Below, piece after piece: positions 1 through 7,040 of a DNA stretch of 52,086 nucleotides (positions are counted from its first letter, which is position 1; every line of letters begins with the position of its first letter). Source of the stretch: Kineosphaera sp039812485 (lineage in GTDB: Bacteria > Actinomycetota > Actinomycetes > Actinomycetales > Dermatophilaceae); NCBI GenBank assembly GCA_039812485.1, contig JBDIAP010000010.1:1-52086 (forward strand), given 5' to 3'. Below the pieces are notes generated by a model. It was not told where the DNA came from. It saw nothing but the letters and a program-made list of their open reading frames with translations, and ran no database searches. Both the position numbers and the translations under genes were made by a program.

Positions 1-90
1 GATGGCGGCGGCGGAGACGGTGGCGGCTTCTTCGGCGACGGGGGCTTCTTCGGCGGCGGCGACGGCGGGGGCTTCGACTTCGACTTCTGA
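1..90 (+). CDS. C-terminal end of a Gly/Asp/Phe-rich protein (partial)
   Basis: Frame 1 is open from the first base to TGA at 88-90. It encodes 29 residues of almost pure Gly, Asp and Phe and ends in FDFDF. Glycine-rich tails with Phe or Trp are common at the C-terminus of actinobacterial TPM-domain or DUF2207-like membrane proteins, but no domain remains inside the window to decide. The 129 bases that follow, up to the LtrA gene, hold no gene. Confidence 0.5.
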   Translation, partial: DGGGGDGGGFFGDGGFFGGGDGGGFDFDF

Positions 91-219
91 GCACAGCCGG
101 TGGACGTCTGAGCGATTGGTCGGCGCCGGTGGGCTCGGTGAGGATTCGCTGCGTCGAGGTCATGTCAACCCTCGGGAGAATCGCCGATCCGGCGCCGCTC
201 GCGTGCGATCATCCCGGCC

Positions 220-1380
220 ATGTCCATCTCTCACCACCGCGTCGCGATGACGGGGCGCAACCCCCACGAAGCGCATCGTGCGGCGACTCCGCTCGAGCTC
301 CTCTACGACCTGGTGTTCGTCGTCGCGTTCGGGGTCGCGGGGGGCGAGTTCGCCCACGCCGTCGCCGCCGGGCACTGGCGGACCGGGCTCGTGGCGTTCC
401 TCTTCTGCCTCTTCGCGGTGGTGTGGGCGTGGATCAACTTCGTGTGGTTCGCCTCGGCCTACGACACCGACGACTGGGCCTATCGGCTGTTGACGATGGT
501 GCAGATGTGCGGGGTGAGCCTGCTGGCGCTCGGTATCCCGGCGATCTTCGGGTCGTTCGAGCACGGCGGGGTGCTGCACAACGAGGTGATGGTCAGCGGC
601 TACGTCATCATGCGTGTCGCCCTCGTCGCGCAGTTCTTGCGCGCGGCGGCTCGCGACGGGGCGCGCCGCAGCGGCCTGCTCATCTACGTGGCCGGCTTCG
701 GCCTCGCGCAGGTCGGCTGGGTGGCGCTCATCATCGTGCACGTCACGTTGCCGTCGGCCATCTTCTACGCCCTGCCGCTGTATGCGCTCGAGATCCTGGG
801 GCCGTGGGCCGCGGAGCGGCACAACGGGTTGCCGTGGCACGCCCACCACATCGCCGAGCGCTACTCACTGCTGACGATCATCTCCCTCGGCGAGGGGGTC
901 GTCGGCACGATCGGGGCCCTGTCGGTGCTCGTCGCCCGCGGCTGGAACCTCGACGCCGTCGTGCTGCTCACGGCGGGCATGGCGGTGACGTTCGGCATGT
1001 GGTGGTGCTACTTCCTCTTGCCCATGGGCGAGGTGCTGCACGTGCGGCGCCACAAGTCGGTGGTCTTCTCACACCTGCACATGCCGATCTTCTGGTCGAT
1101 CGCGGCCGTCGGTGCGGGGCTGCACGTCGTGGCCTACCTGCTGGACCGTGAGCACGCGGGCTTCGTCGTGCGCATCTCGGACGTCGGCACGGTCCTGGCC
1201 GTCGCCGTGCCGGTGATGATCTATCTCTCGTTGATCTTCGTCGTCTACGGCTATCTGTTGCGGACGAGTTCGCGGCACGACGTCTTCCACGGGTGTCTCT
1301 TCGTGCTGGTGCTGCTCGTCGCGGCGGCCGGGGTCGGGATCGTGGCCCTGGGCGCGCCCGTCATGGTGGCATCCTCGTGA
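220..1380 (+). CDS. Low temperature requirement protein A (LtrA) family membrane protein
   Basis: A 386-residue integral membrane protein. The N-terminal segment TPLELLYDLVFVVAFG is the hallmark of the LtrA family, followed by roughly nine to ten hydrophobic helices spread over the whole length. LtrA was named from a Listeria cold-growth mutant; the molecular function of the family is not established. The next in-frame ATG, at 247, would give MTGRNPHEAHRAATPLEL, which fits many family members; no good Shine-Dalgarno sequence precedes either start, so the start is uncertain. The stop codon overlaps a possible small GTG-started frame. The gene stands alone, upstream of a converging CoA-transferase gene. 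Confidence 0.9.
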   Translation: MSISHHRVAMTGRNPHEAHRAATPLELLYDLVFVVAFGVAGGEFAHAVAAGHWRTGLVAFLFCLFAVVWAWINFVWFASAYDTDDWAYRLLTMVQMCGVSLLALGIPAIFGSFEHGGVLHNEVMVSGYVIMRVALVAQFLRAAARDGARRSGLLIYVAGFGLAQVGWVALIIVHVTLPSAIFYALPLYALEILGPWAAERHNGLPWHAHHIAERYSLLTIISLGEGVVGTIGALSVLVARGWNLDAVVLLTAGMAVTFGMWWCYFLLPMGEVLHVRRHKSVVFSHLHMPIFWSIAAVGAGLHVVAYLLDREHAGFVVRISDVGTVLAVAVPVMIYLSLIFVVYGYLLRTSSRHDVFHGCLFVLVLLVAAAGVGIVALGAPVMVASS

Positions 1381-1487
1381 GCTGCCTCGCGCCGGCCGTC
1401 ATGTGCCTGGCGTTCGAGCTGAGGGGTCACGACGTCCTCTCCGAGGAGATCGCGATCCTCGAGGCGGAGCAGGCCGAACCCGCCTGA
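1377..1487 (+). CDS. Possible 36-residue small ORF coupled to ltrA
   Basis: GTG at 1377 overlaps the LtrA stop in a GTGA arrangement, the layout this genome uses for translational coupling. The product would be 36 residues, with a hydrophobic start (LAPAVMCLAF) and an acidic tail (LSEEIAILEAEQAEPA). No homologue is recognised. The amino-acid composition looks more protein-like than the other shadow frames here, but the length is too short to be confident. Confidence 0.2.
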   Translation: MSCLAPAVMCLAFELRGHDVLSEEIAILEAEQAEPA

Positions 1488-1502
1488 ACCCGCCGCTGCG
1501 CG

Positions 1503-2435
1503 TCAATCGGTGGGCCGCTCGCTGTCGGTGGTGCGCGGTCGGTCGGTGGTGTGCGCCCGGTCGGTGGTGTGTGCACGGTCGGTGGCGGCGACGACGGCCG
1601 CGAGGGGTAGGCCCCGTGTGCGCGCCCAGTCCTGCCAGTGCGCGGACGTCCGGGTCGCGAGGACGGTGGCCAGCTCGGCGCGCGAGCCGCCGATGCCCAG
1701 CTCGCGCAGCAGCGCTTCCCAGAAGTGCTCCTCGAGGGCGGCCACCGCCACGTAGCCGTCGACGCTCTCGTAGAGGGAGTAGCGCGGCAATGCGCCCGCG
1801 AGCAGCGCGCCGGGAGTGGTCAGCCCGTGTTGCGCGGGCCGCGCGAACTCCTGCGCCGCGTCGCCGAGGGCCACGTCGCGGCGGTGCCCGGTGCCGGTGC
1901 GTGCCCGGGCGAGCAGGGTCGCCAGTGCGTCGGCGACCGCGCGTTCGGCTCCGGCGAGGTCGGCCACGAGCACTGTTGGCATGACCGGGGGCAGCAGCAC
2001 TCCGACGCTCGCCTGGTAGGTGAGGTCGTGGCCGGGCACGTCGGCCTCCGCGCCCGCGTGGCCGACGATCGCCACCTGGCACAGCCGCGGCCAGCGCGCG
2101 TGCACGCTCGCCCAGTCGAGCCCGAGCCGGGCGAGCGCCGCCGGCCGGCTCGACGTGAGCAGCAGGTCTGCCTCGTCCAGGAGGCCGGCCAGCTCCGCGA
2201 GGCCCGCCGTGGTCTTGAGGTCGATCGTCACCACGCGCTGCCCCGCCGCCAGCTCGGCGTAGTAGGCGGGTGCGGCCTCGGCGAGGAAGTCGCCCGCGGG
2301 GGGCTCGACCTTCGTGACCTGCGCACCGAGCGCGACCAGGCGGGCGGCGGCGGCAGGGCCCGGCAGGTTCAGCGCGAGGCTGACGACCCGCAGGTCTTCG
2401 AGCGGCGGCTCCCCTGCGGGGATTTCGGGCGACAT
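1503..2435 (-). CDS. CoA transferase family III (CaiB/BaiF; AMACR-like)
   Basis: 310 residues resembling alpha-methylacyl-CoA racemase and the CaiB/BaiF family, which move or epimerise acyl-CoA thioesters. Visible features are the N-terminal nucleotide-binding half (LRVVSLALNLPGPAAAARL, then LGAQVTKVEPPAGDF) and GHDLTYQA in the middle, which contains the family's catalytic Asp. The protein is shorter than the usual 360-400 residues. Its last 25 residues are a low-complexity run of DRAHTTD-like repeats encoded by an 18-bp tandem repeat, so the C-terminus may have drifted or been truncated. Start is the ATG at 2435. Substrate cannot be told from the sequence. Confidence 0.82.
   Translation of the reverse strand: MSPEIPAGEPPLEDLRVVSLALNLPGPAAAARLVALGAQVTKVEPPAGDFLAEAAPAYYAELAAGQRVVTIDLKTTAGLAELAGLLDEADLLLTSSRPAALARLGLDWASVHARWPRLCQVAIVGHAGAEADVPGHDLTYQASVGVLLPPVMPTVLVADLAGAERAVADALATLLARARTGTGHRRDVALGDAAQEFARPAQHGLTTPGALLAGALPRYSLYESVDGYVAVAALEEHFWEALLRELGIGGSRAELATVLATRTSAHWQDWARTRGLPLAAVVAATDRAHTTDRAHTTDRPRTTDSERPTD
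1523..1585. repeat. 18-bp tandem repeat at the 3' end of the CoA-transferase gene
   Basis: Two near-identical 18-bp units start at 1541 and 1559 (GGTCGGTGGTGTGCGCCC type), with partial copies on both sides. On the minus strand they encode the repeated DRAHTTD peptide that ends the CoA-transferase. The gene's C-terminus is therefore repeat-generated and may vary in length between strains. Confidence 0.7.
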
Positions 2436-2500
2436 GGCGCCGAGTGTGGCACCCGTCCGGCCTCCTGCGCTCGGGACGCCTCGCGGGCGAGGTCACGCGC

Positions 2501-2545
2501 GACGCGCTCGGGCGGGACGCGCTCGGGCGGGACGCGCTCAACGCG
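2501..2545. repeat. 15-bp tandem repeat between CoA-transferase and DUF4921 genes
   Basis: GACGCGCTCGGGCGG occurs at 2501-2515 and 2516-2530, followed by a degenerate third copy at 2531-2545. It lies in the 171-bp gap upstream of the CoA-transferase gene and downstream of the DUF4921 gene. No function is evident. Confidence 0.65.
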
Positions 2546-2549
2546 CACG

Positions 2550-2575
2550 CGCTCCGACGGCCGGACCTCGGAGCG
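2550..2575 (-). terminator. Hairpin downstream of the DUF4921 gene
   Basis: CGCTCCGA (2550-2557) and TCGGAGCG (2568-2575) are perfect 8-bp inverted arms around a 10-nt loop. It lies about 30 bp past the DUF4921 stop, so termination of that minus-strand gene is the simplest reading. There is no T tract, which is usual for actinobacterial terminators. Confidence 0.5.
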
Positions 2576-2589
2576 GCCGGATCTCGACC

Positions 2590-2615
2590 GCGGTCTAGAC
2601 CGCGATCTAGACCGC
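2590..2615. repeat. Overlapping palindromes at the end of the DUF4921 gene
   Basis: GCGGTCTAGACCGC (2590-2603) is a perfect 14-bp palindrome. A second copy differing by one base, GATCTAGACCGC, follows directly (2604-2615). The DUF4921 TAG stop codon at 2607-2609 lies within the second copy, so both the end of the coding sequence and its trailer are made of this repeat. Confidence 0.65.
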
Positions 2616-3869
2616 CCGGACCCGCGGGTCGAGCCGCCCGGCGTCGCGCTCCGCGGTCATCGCCGCGCGGGCGCGGTCGCGCAGCGTCCAGGGGTCGATG
2701 GTGTTGACGTAGATCCGCGAGCCTCCCTCGAAGCCCGCGGGCGTGGAGATGCGCCACTTGAGCAGCACGCGCAGCGGCATCGCGATGTCGAGCCCCCGCG
2801 GGCGGTGGTGCCACTCCTCGTTGCACGGCACCGCCGGCCCGCTCGCGGCGTGACACGCGTGCAGCAGCGCGGAGACGTCGGCGAGCTCGGCGGGCGTGAG
2901 GTTCCACAGGTCGGCGTCGAGGCGCCGCGTCCACACCTCGAGCGTCGGGTAGCGGTGCCCGAAGCCGGCGAAGGCGACCGCGTGCTCGGTCTGGGCGACG
3001 ACGAGGTCGCGCTCGCGGGCGAAGTCGAGCCCATAGCGCGAGAAGACATCCGGGTCGTGCCGGAGCCGGGCCAGCTCGGCCTCGCGCCAGCGGCCGTATT
3101 CGTCGATGCCGACGAGCTGCTTGTGCAGGTGGTCGAACGACGCGCCCGCGGGGCGCAGCCAGTTCTGGAAGATGACGACGTTGCGGATCTCGGGGTTCGC
3201 GGCGTAGAGGTCGCGCGCCGCCGCCAGGGTGAAGTCGACATACTGCTCGTGCTCGACCGGGGTCAGCGTCGAGGCCGACGCGAGCTCGTCGTCGCAGCGG
3301 GCGCCGTCGATGTGATGGCGTCGGGCCACGACGACGTCGTGAAACCCGCCGAACAGGCTGTCCTGCACGAGCGCGTCGTCCCCCGCCTCGACAAGAGCGG
3401 GTGGGCGATGTCGTCCGGCGAGGTCGAGCACGTGCGCTCGGCCGGCGGGCGTGGACAGGTAGGCGTGACGCCGCGCGAGCTCCGCCACAGGCAGCGTGAA
3501 GCCGTGGTTCTGCCGCCAGTAGTCGAGCGAGACGATCTCGAAGAGGTTGGGGATGAGCCGGAACTCGGCGACGCTCGCCTCGAGGTCGGCGGCGGCGACG
3601 TCCCGCAGATCGCGCCAGGCACCGTCCGGCCCGAGGATGCGGCGCACCTTCTCGGGAGGGGTCTCGAGCATGCGCCGCTCGCAGAACGCGCAGTGCCGGC
3701 CCGCGGCGGCGGGCGACAGCCGGAAGTGGGGGGTCGCCCCGCCGGTCAGAGGCCGATTGCCGCGACCCGGCACGGTCCACACCTCGGTGCCGGTGAAGGG
3801 GTTGAGCTGCTTGACCGTGCCGTCCGGCAGCGTGCGCAGGGGCTCGTCGACGTCGTGCTCAGGGGTCAC
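2607..3869 (-). CDS. DUF4921 family protein (GalT/HIT-like)
   Basis: 420 residues from the GTG at 3869. Seen: a HCAFC zinc-knuckle-like motif near residues 59-63, the segment VVIFQNWLRPAGASFDHLHK, whose DHLHKQ matches the histidine-triad loop of galactose-1-phosphate uridylyltransferases, and a C-terminal WRISTPAGFEGGSRIYVNTI. This layout is that of the actinobacterial DUF4921 family, distant relatives of GalT. A nucleotidyl-transfer or hydrolysis reaction is a family-level inference; the substrate is unknown. The open frame extends 20 codons further upstream, but a TACCGT hexamer 7 nt before GTG 3869 suggests a leaderless message beginning there. Confidence 0.82.
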   Translation of the reverse strand: MTPEHDVDEPLRTLPDGTVKQLNPFTGTEVWTVPGRGNRPLTGGATPHFRLSPAAAGRHCAFCERRMLETPPEKVRRILGPDGAWRDLRDVAAADLEASVAEFRLIPNLFEIVSLDYWRQNHGFTLPVAELARRHAYLSTPAGRAHVLDLAGRHRPPALVEAGDDALVQDSLFGGFHDVVVARRHHIDGARCDDELASASTLTPVEHEQYVDFTLAAARDLYAANPEIRNVVIFQNWLRPAGASFDHLHKQLVGIDEYGRWREAELARLRHDPDVFSRYGLDFARERDLVVAQTEHAVAFAGFGHRYPTLEVWTRRLDADLWNLTPAELADVSALLHACHAASGPAVPCNEEWHHRPRGLDIAMPLRVLLKWRISTPAGFEGGSRIYVNTIDPWTLRDRARAAMTAERDAGRLDPRVRAV

Positions 3870-3876
3870 CCTGGCC

Positions 3877-3882
3877 ACGGTA
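3877..3882 (-). promoter_or_regulatory. -10 element for leaderless DUF4921 mRNA
   Basis: Read on the minus strand, TACCGT is followed by 7 nt and then the GTG start at 3869, so transcription would begin at or next to the start codon. No convincing -35 hexamer was seen. Confidence 0.5.
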
Positions 3883-4012
3883 TCGGCGCTCGCGGCGGCC
3901 CACGGGCTTGTGCTCACACACCGCCGCACCCGGGACCGGCGGGTTCATCACGAGATGCACAAGATGACTGTGAGTATTCCGACTTCTGCGCGTGGACACC
4001 AAGCGTCGGCAG

Positions 4013-4018
4013 TACGCT
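4013..4018 (+). promoter_or_regulatory. -10 element for leaderless phaZ mRNA
   Basis: TACGCT is followed by CGATCC and then ATG at 4025. The 6-nt gap puts the predicted first base of the transcript on the start codon, and there is no Shine-Dalgarno sequence. This favours ATG 4025 over the in-frame GTG at 3992. Confidence 0.55.
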
Positions 4019-4024
4019 CGATCC

Positions 4025-5479
4025 ATGAACGGGCTAGTGACATTCGCGAGCAAGAAGCCTGGCAGGTCAACCGGTTCACCATCCGTGCACAACCCCTGGT
4101 TGGACCATGCGCACAGGCTCATCACCGCCACCCTGAGGCTCGTGTCCCTCAACGTGGCCCTCCAGCGTGACGTCATGCTGGTGCAGCGTGACCTCGGCAA
4201 GTCCTATGGTCAACCCAAGATCGTCGAACACTTGCAGGACTACACCGAGAAGATCACGGGGGCCAACGTCGCCCTCATGCAGCAATTGTCGCGTGAATAC
4301 GACAAACCTGAATTCGGGCTGGAATTCACCGAGATCGACGGGCACAAGATCCCGGTCACGGAACACGTCGTGCAAAAGCGGCCGTTCGGCAACCTCCTGC
4401 GCTTCGAGCGTGATATCGACCGCAATGATCCGGTCATTCTGCTGGTGGCTCCGCAATCGGGGCACTATGCCACGTTGCTGCGTCCCACGGTCGAGCGCCT
4501 GCTGCCCGAGGCCGACGTCTACATCACCGACTGGGCCAATGCGCGCGACGTGCCGCCCTCGGCGGGCACTTTCACCCTCGACACCTACGCCGACTACACG
4601 CGTGAGTTCATCGAGACGATCGGGCCCAACGTTCACGTCATCGCGATCTGCCAGTCGACGGTGCCGTCGGTCATGGCCGTCTCGCGCATCGCGGAGGAGA
4701 ACCCCGAGCGTCAGCCGATGACCCTCACGGTCATGGCGGGGCCGCTCGACCCGGGAGCCGCCCCGACCGACGTGACGCGCCTGGCCGACCGCATGCACCT
4801 GCCGACCTACCTGTCGATGTTCACGACGAAGGCGCCCAACGGGCGCAAGGTCTACCCCGGCTACGTGCAGCTCATGTCGTTCATCGCGATGAACCCCGAC
4901 AACCACTTCTCGTCGCACCGCGACCTCTACAACCACTACGTGGCCGACGACACGCACCCCGACATCACCCGGATCGAGCGGTTCTACCGCGAGTACTTCG
5001 CCGTCGCCGATCTGACGGCCGAGTTCTATGCCGACACGGTTAATCGGGTGTTCATCAAGAAGGAACTCGCGAAGGGCAAGATGGTCTACAAGGGCAAGCC
5101 TGTGCGCCCTGACGCGATCACCTGTCCGATCATCGGCGTCGAGGGTCAGATGGACGACATCTCGGCGCCGGGGCAGACGCGGGAGTTCCTGCGCAAGTTC
5201 ACCAACTCGTCGGACGTGTCCTTCTACGAGCAGCCGCACGCCGGTCACTACGGCGTCTTCGCCGGCGGCCACTGGCGTCGCGACATCGCGCCGCGCGTGC
5301 TCGGCAAGATCCGCGCGACGGCCGACGCCGCGGGGCTGAAGTACGCGACGCCGCAGACGGAAACGATCGACATGCCCCCGTTCGACCCGAGCGCCTACCC
5401 CACGCCCACGGCGACGGAGCCCTCGGAGGCCCTCGGCCTCATGTCGTGGTGGATGAGTGTCATCCGGCCCGACAAGTGA
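4025..5479 (+). CDS. phaZ: Intracellular polyhydroxybutyrate depolymerase
   Basis: 484 residues resembling PhaZ1-type intracellular PHB depolymerases, which break down storage polyhydroxyalkanoate in the cytoplasm. Seen: VILLVAPQSGHYATLLRPTV, then VHVIAICQST with Cys209 in the position of the catalytic nucleophile, GQMDDI with the probable catalytic Asp, and HAGHYGVFAGG with the catalytic His. A Cys-Asp-His triad is typical of this family, in contrast to the Ser of extracellular depolymerases. No signal peptide is visible. The 5' third has more A/T-rich codons than its neighbours. Synthesis genes (phaC, phasin) are not nearby. A very strong hairpin follows at 5550-5597. Confidence 0.88.
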   Translation: MNGLVTFASKKPGRSTGSPSVHNPWLDHAHRLITATLRLVSLNVALQRDVMLVQRDLGKSYGQPKIVEHLQDYTEKITGANVALMQQLSREYDKPEFGLEFTEIDGHKIPVTEHVVQKRPFGNLLRFERDIDRNDPVILLVAPQSGHYATLLRPTVERLLPEADVYITDWANARDVPPSAGTFTLDTYADYTREFIETIGPNVHVIAICQSTVPSVMAVSRIAEENPERQPMTLTVMAGPLDPGAAPTDVTRLADRMHLPTYLSMFTTKAPNGRKVYPGYVQLMSFIAMNPDNHFSSHRDLYNHYVADDTHPDITRIERFYREYFAVADLTAEFYADTVNRVFIKKELAKGKMVYKGKPVRPDAITCPIIGVEGQMDDISAPGQTREFLRKFTNSSDVSFYEQPHAGHYGVFAGGHWRRDIAPRVLGKIRATADAAGLKYATPQTETIDMPPFDPSAYPTPTATEPSEALGLMSWWMSVIRPDK

Positions 5480-5549
5480 TCCGGCTCACCTCGCCCGAGC
5501 TGAGCGACCGCCCGACGAGGGCGACTCGCTGAGCCCGGCGACAGGTCAT

Positions 5550-5597
5550 CTCAGCGGCACCGGCCGCGCCTCGACGCGCGCGGCCGGTGCCGCTGAG
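5550..5597 (+). terminator. Strong terminator after phaZ
   Basis: Two perfect 20-bp arms (5550-5569 and 5578-5597, starting CTCAGCGGCACC and ending GGTGCCGCTGAG) flank an 8-nt loop. There is no T tract. It lies 70 bp after the phaZ stop with no other gene nearby. The rest of the gap (5598-5779) is GC-rich and holds no gene; it presumably carries the sigma-factor promoter. Confidence 0.8.
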
Positions 5598-5779
5598 TCA
5601 TGTCGCGGGTGGGGGCAGGGCTCCGCCCGCGAGGGCCGGGGCGGCGGCTCGCCCCGTGTCAGGGTGACTGCGTGATCCCGCGGTAGGAGGGCACCTCGCC
5701 TCATGACACGGTCCCTTCCGGCACGAGCCCCCACGACGCAGGACCTCACGACACAGGCCCGGCGAGCGTCTACCCGGTG

Positions 5780-6364
5780 ATGACAGCGAAACCGCCCTTC
5801 GAACTGGCCGTCTCGCGGCACGGTGCGACCGTGCTGCGAGTGTGCCGGGCCGCCCTCGGAGCGGGGCCGGACGCCGAGGACGCGTGGTCGGAGACGTTCC
5901 TCGCGGCCCTGCGCCGCTGGCCGGACCTGCCCGAAGACAGCAACGTGGAGGCCTGGCTCGTGCGGGTGGCGACCCGCAAGACGATCGACGTCGCCCGCTC
6001 GCGGGCCCGCCGGGCCGTGCCCACCGACCGGGTGACCGAGCTCGGCGGCGCCGACCACCGCGACGGCGTCGACGCCGCGATCGACCCCGCCGAGCGGGAC
6101 GGCGATGTCTGGGGTGTGGTGGCCGCGCTGCCGGATCGCCAGCGCGAGGCGATCGCCTACCACTATCTCGGCGGGCTGCGGCACACCGAGACCGCGGAGC
6201 TCACCGGCAGCACACCGGCCGCCGTGCGGCGCGCCGCCGCCGACGGGCTGGCGGCCTTGCGCCGGCATCCCGCGCTCACGGGGTGGCGGCCGGAGGGAGC
6301 AGGCGAGGTGACCGCGGCAGGCAAGGTCTCACAGGGACCGACGACGGTGAGGGGCCGACGATGA
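5780..6364 (+). CDS. ECF-type RNA polymerase sigma factor
   Basis: 194 residues. Region 2-like sequence fills about residues 7-75 (GPDAEDAWSETFLAALRRWP, then VEAWLVRVATRKTIDVARSR). Region 4 helix-turn-helix lies at about 110-160 (ALPDRQREAIAYHYLGGLRH, TAELTGSTPAAVRRAAADGL). ECF factors direct RNA polymerase to a small regulon. No anti-sigma gene adjoins; the stop codon overlaps the start of the alkyltransferase gene (ATGA), so the two are translationally coupled. Control of, or response to, DNA alkylation damage is an inference from this pairing. A GTG directly before the ATG is an alternative start. Confidence 0.85.
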   Translation: MTAKPPFELAVSRHGATVLRVCRAALGAGPDAEDAWSETFLAALRRWPDLPEDSNVEAWLVRVATRKTIDVARSRARRAVPTDRVTELGGADHRDGVDAAIDPAERDGDVWGVVAALPDRQREAIAYHYLGGLRHTETAELTGSTPAAVRRAAADGLAALRRHPALTGWRPEGAGEVTAAGKVSQGPTTVRGRR

Positions 6365-7029
6365 GCAAGCACATGGCGGGTGGGGTGGGGTCGGACGGCG
6401 TGCGCGATGTCTTCGCCGTCGAGGGGCTCGACGGCCTGCGGGACAGGCTCGCGCGGCAGGCCGAGGCGCGCGACCTGCTCGACGTCGCCTACCGCACGGT
6501 CGACAGCCCGCTCGGCCCGTTGCTGCTCGCGGCGACGACGACCGGGCTCGTGCGGGTCGCCTACGACCGCGAGGGGTTCGACGAGGTGCTGGCGAGGATC
6601 GCGGCGCTCGTCAGTCCCCGCATCCTGGCCGCCCCCGCGCGGCTGGACGCGACGGCCCGCGAACTCGAGGAGTATTTCGCCGGCACGCGGCGCGAGTTCA
6701 CCGTGCCCCTCGACGATCGGCTCTCCCGCGGAGTGCGGCCCGGCTTCGCGGCGGCGGTGCGGCGCTACCTGCCGCAGATCGGCTACGGGCACACCGCCAG
6801 CTACGGGCAGGTCGCGGCGGCGGTCGGGCGCGCGACGGCGGTGCGGGCCGTCGGCACCGCCTGCGCGACCAACCCGCTACCCCTGGTCGTGCCCTGCCAC
6901 CGGGTGGTTCGCGCCGACGGCACGCCCGGGGGTTATGTCGGTGGGACGGCGGCCAAGGACGCGCTGCTGGCGCTCGAGGCCGCGGGACTCGGTGCGCAGG
7001 AGCCGGATCCGCGGCGCGCCGACCGGTAG
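6361..7029 (+). CDS. ogt: Methylated-DNA--protein-cysteine methyltransferase
   Basis: 222 residues. The C-terminal DNA-binding and transfer domain is clear: YGHTASYGQVAAAVGRATAVRAVGTA, cut here into two family blocks, then NPLPLVVPCHRVV with Cys179 as the suicide alkyl acceptor, and GGYVGG. The N-terminal half has the usual SPLGPLLLAATTTGLVRVAY segment. The protein removes alkyl groups from O6-alkylguanine and is consumed in the reaction. About 40 extra N-terminal residues precede the conserved part. The gene is coupled by a 4-nt overlap to the ECF sigma factor. Confidence 0.93.
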   Translation: MSKHMAGGVGSDGVRDVFAVEGLDGLRDRLARQAEARDLLDVAYRTVDSPLGPLLLAATTTGLVRVAYDREGFDEVLARIAALVSPRILAAPARLDATARELEEYFAGTRREFTVPLDDRLSRGVRPGFAAAVRRYLPQIGYGHTASYGQVAAAVGRATAVRAVGTACATNPLPLVVPCHRVVRADGTPGGYVGGTAAKDALLALEAAGLGAQEPDPRRADR

Positions 7030-7040
7030 CGCGGCGAGAC

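Noticed and set aside
1399..3780. 793-residue minus-strand open frame
   Set aside because: It overlaps the CoA-transferase and DUF4921 genes in another frame and is Arg/Ala/Pro-rich low complexity, the usual shadow of GC-rich coding DNA.
1638..4028. 796-residue plus-strand open frame
   Set aside because: Antisense to two genes with recognisable protein families; composition is that of a shadow frame.
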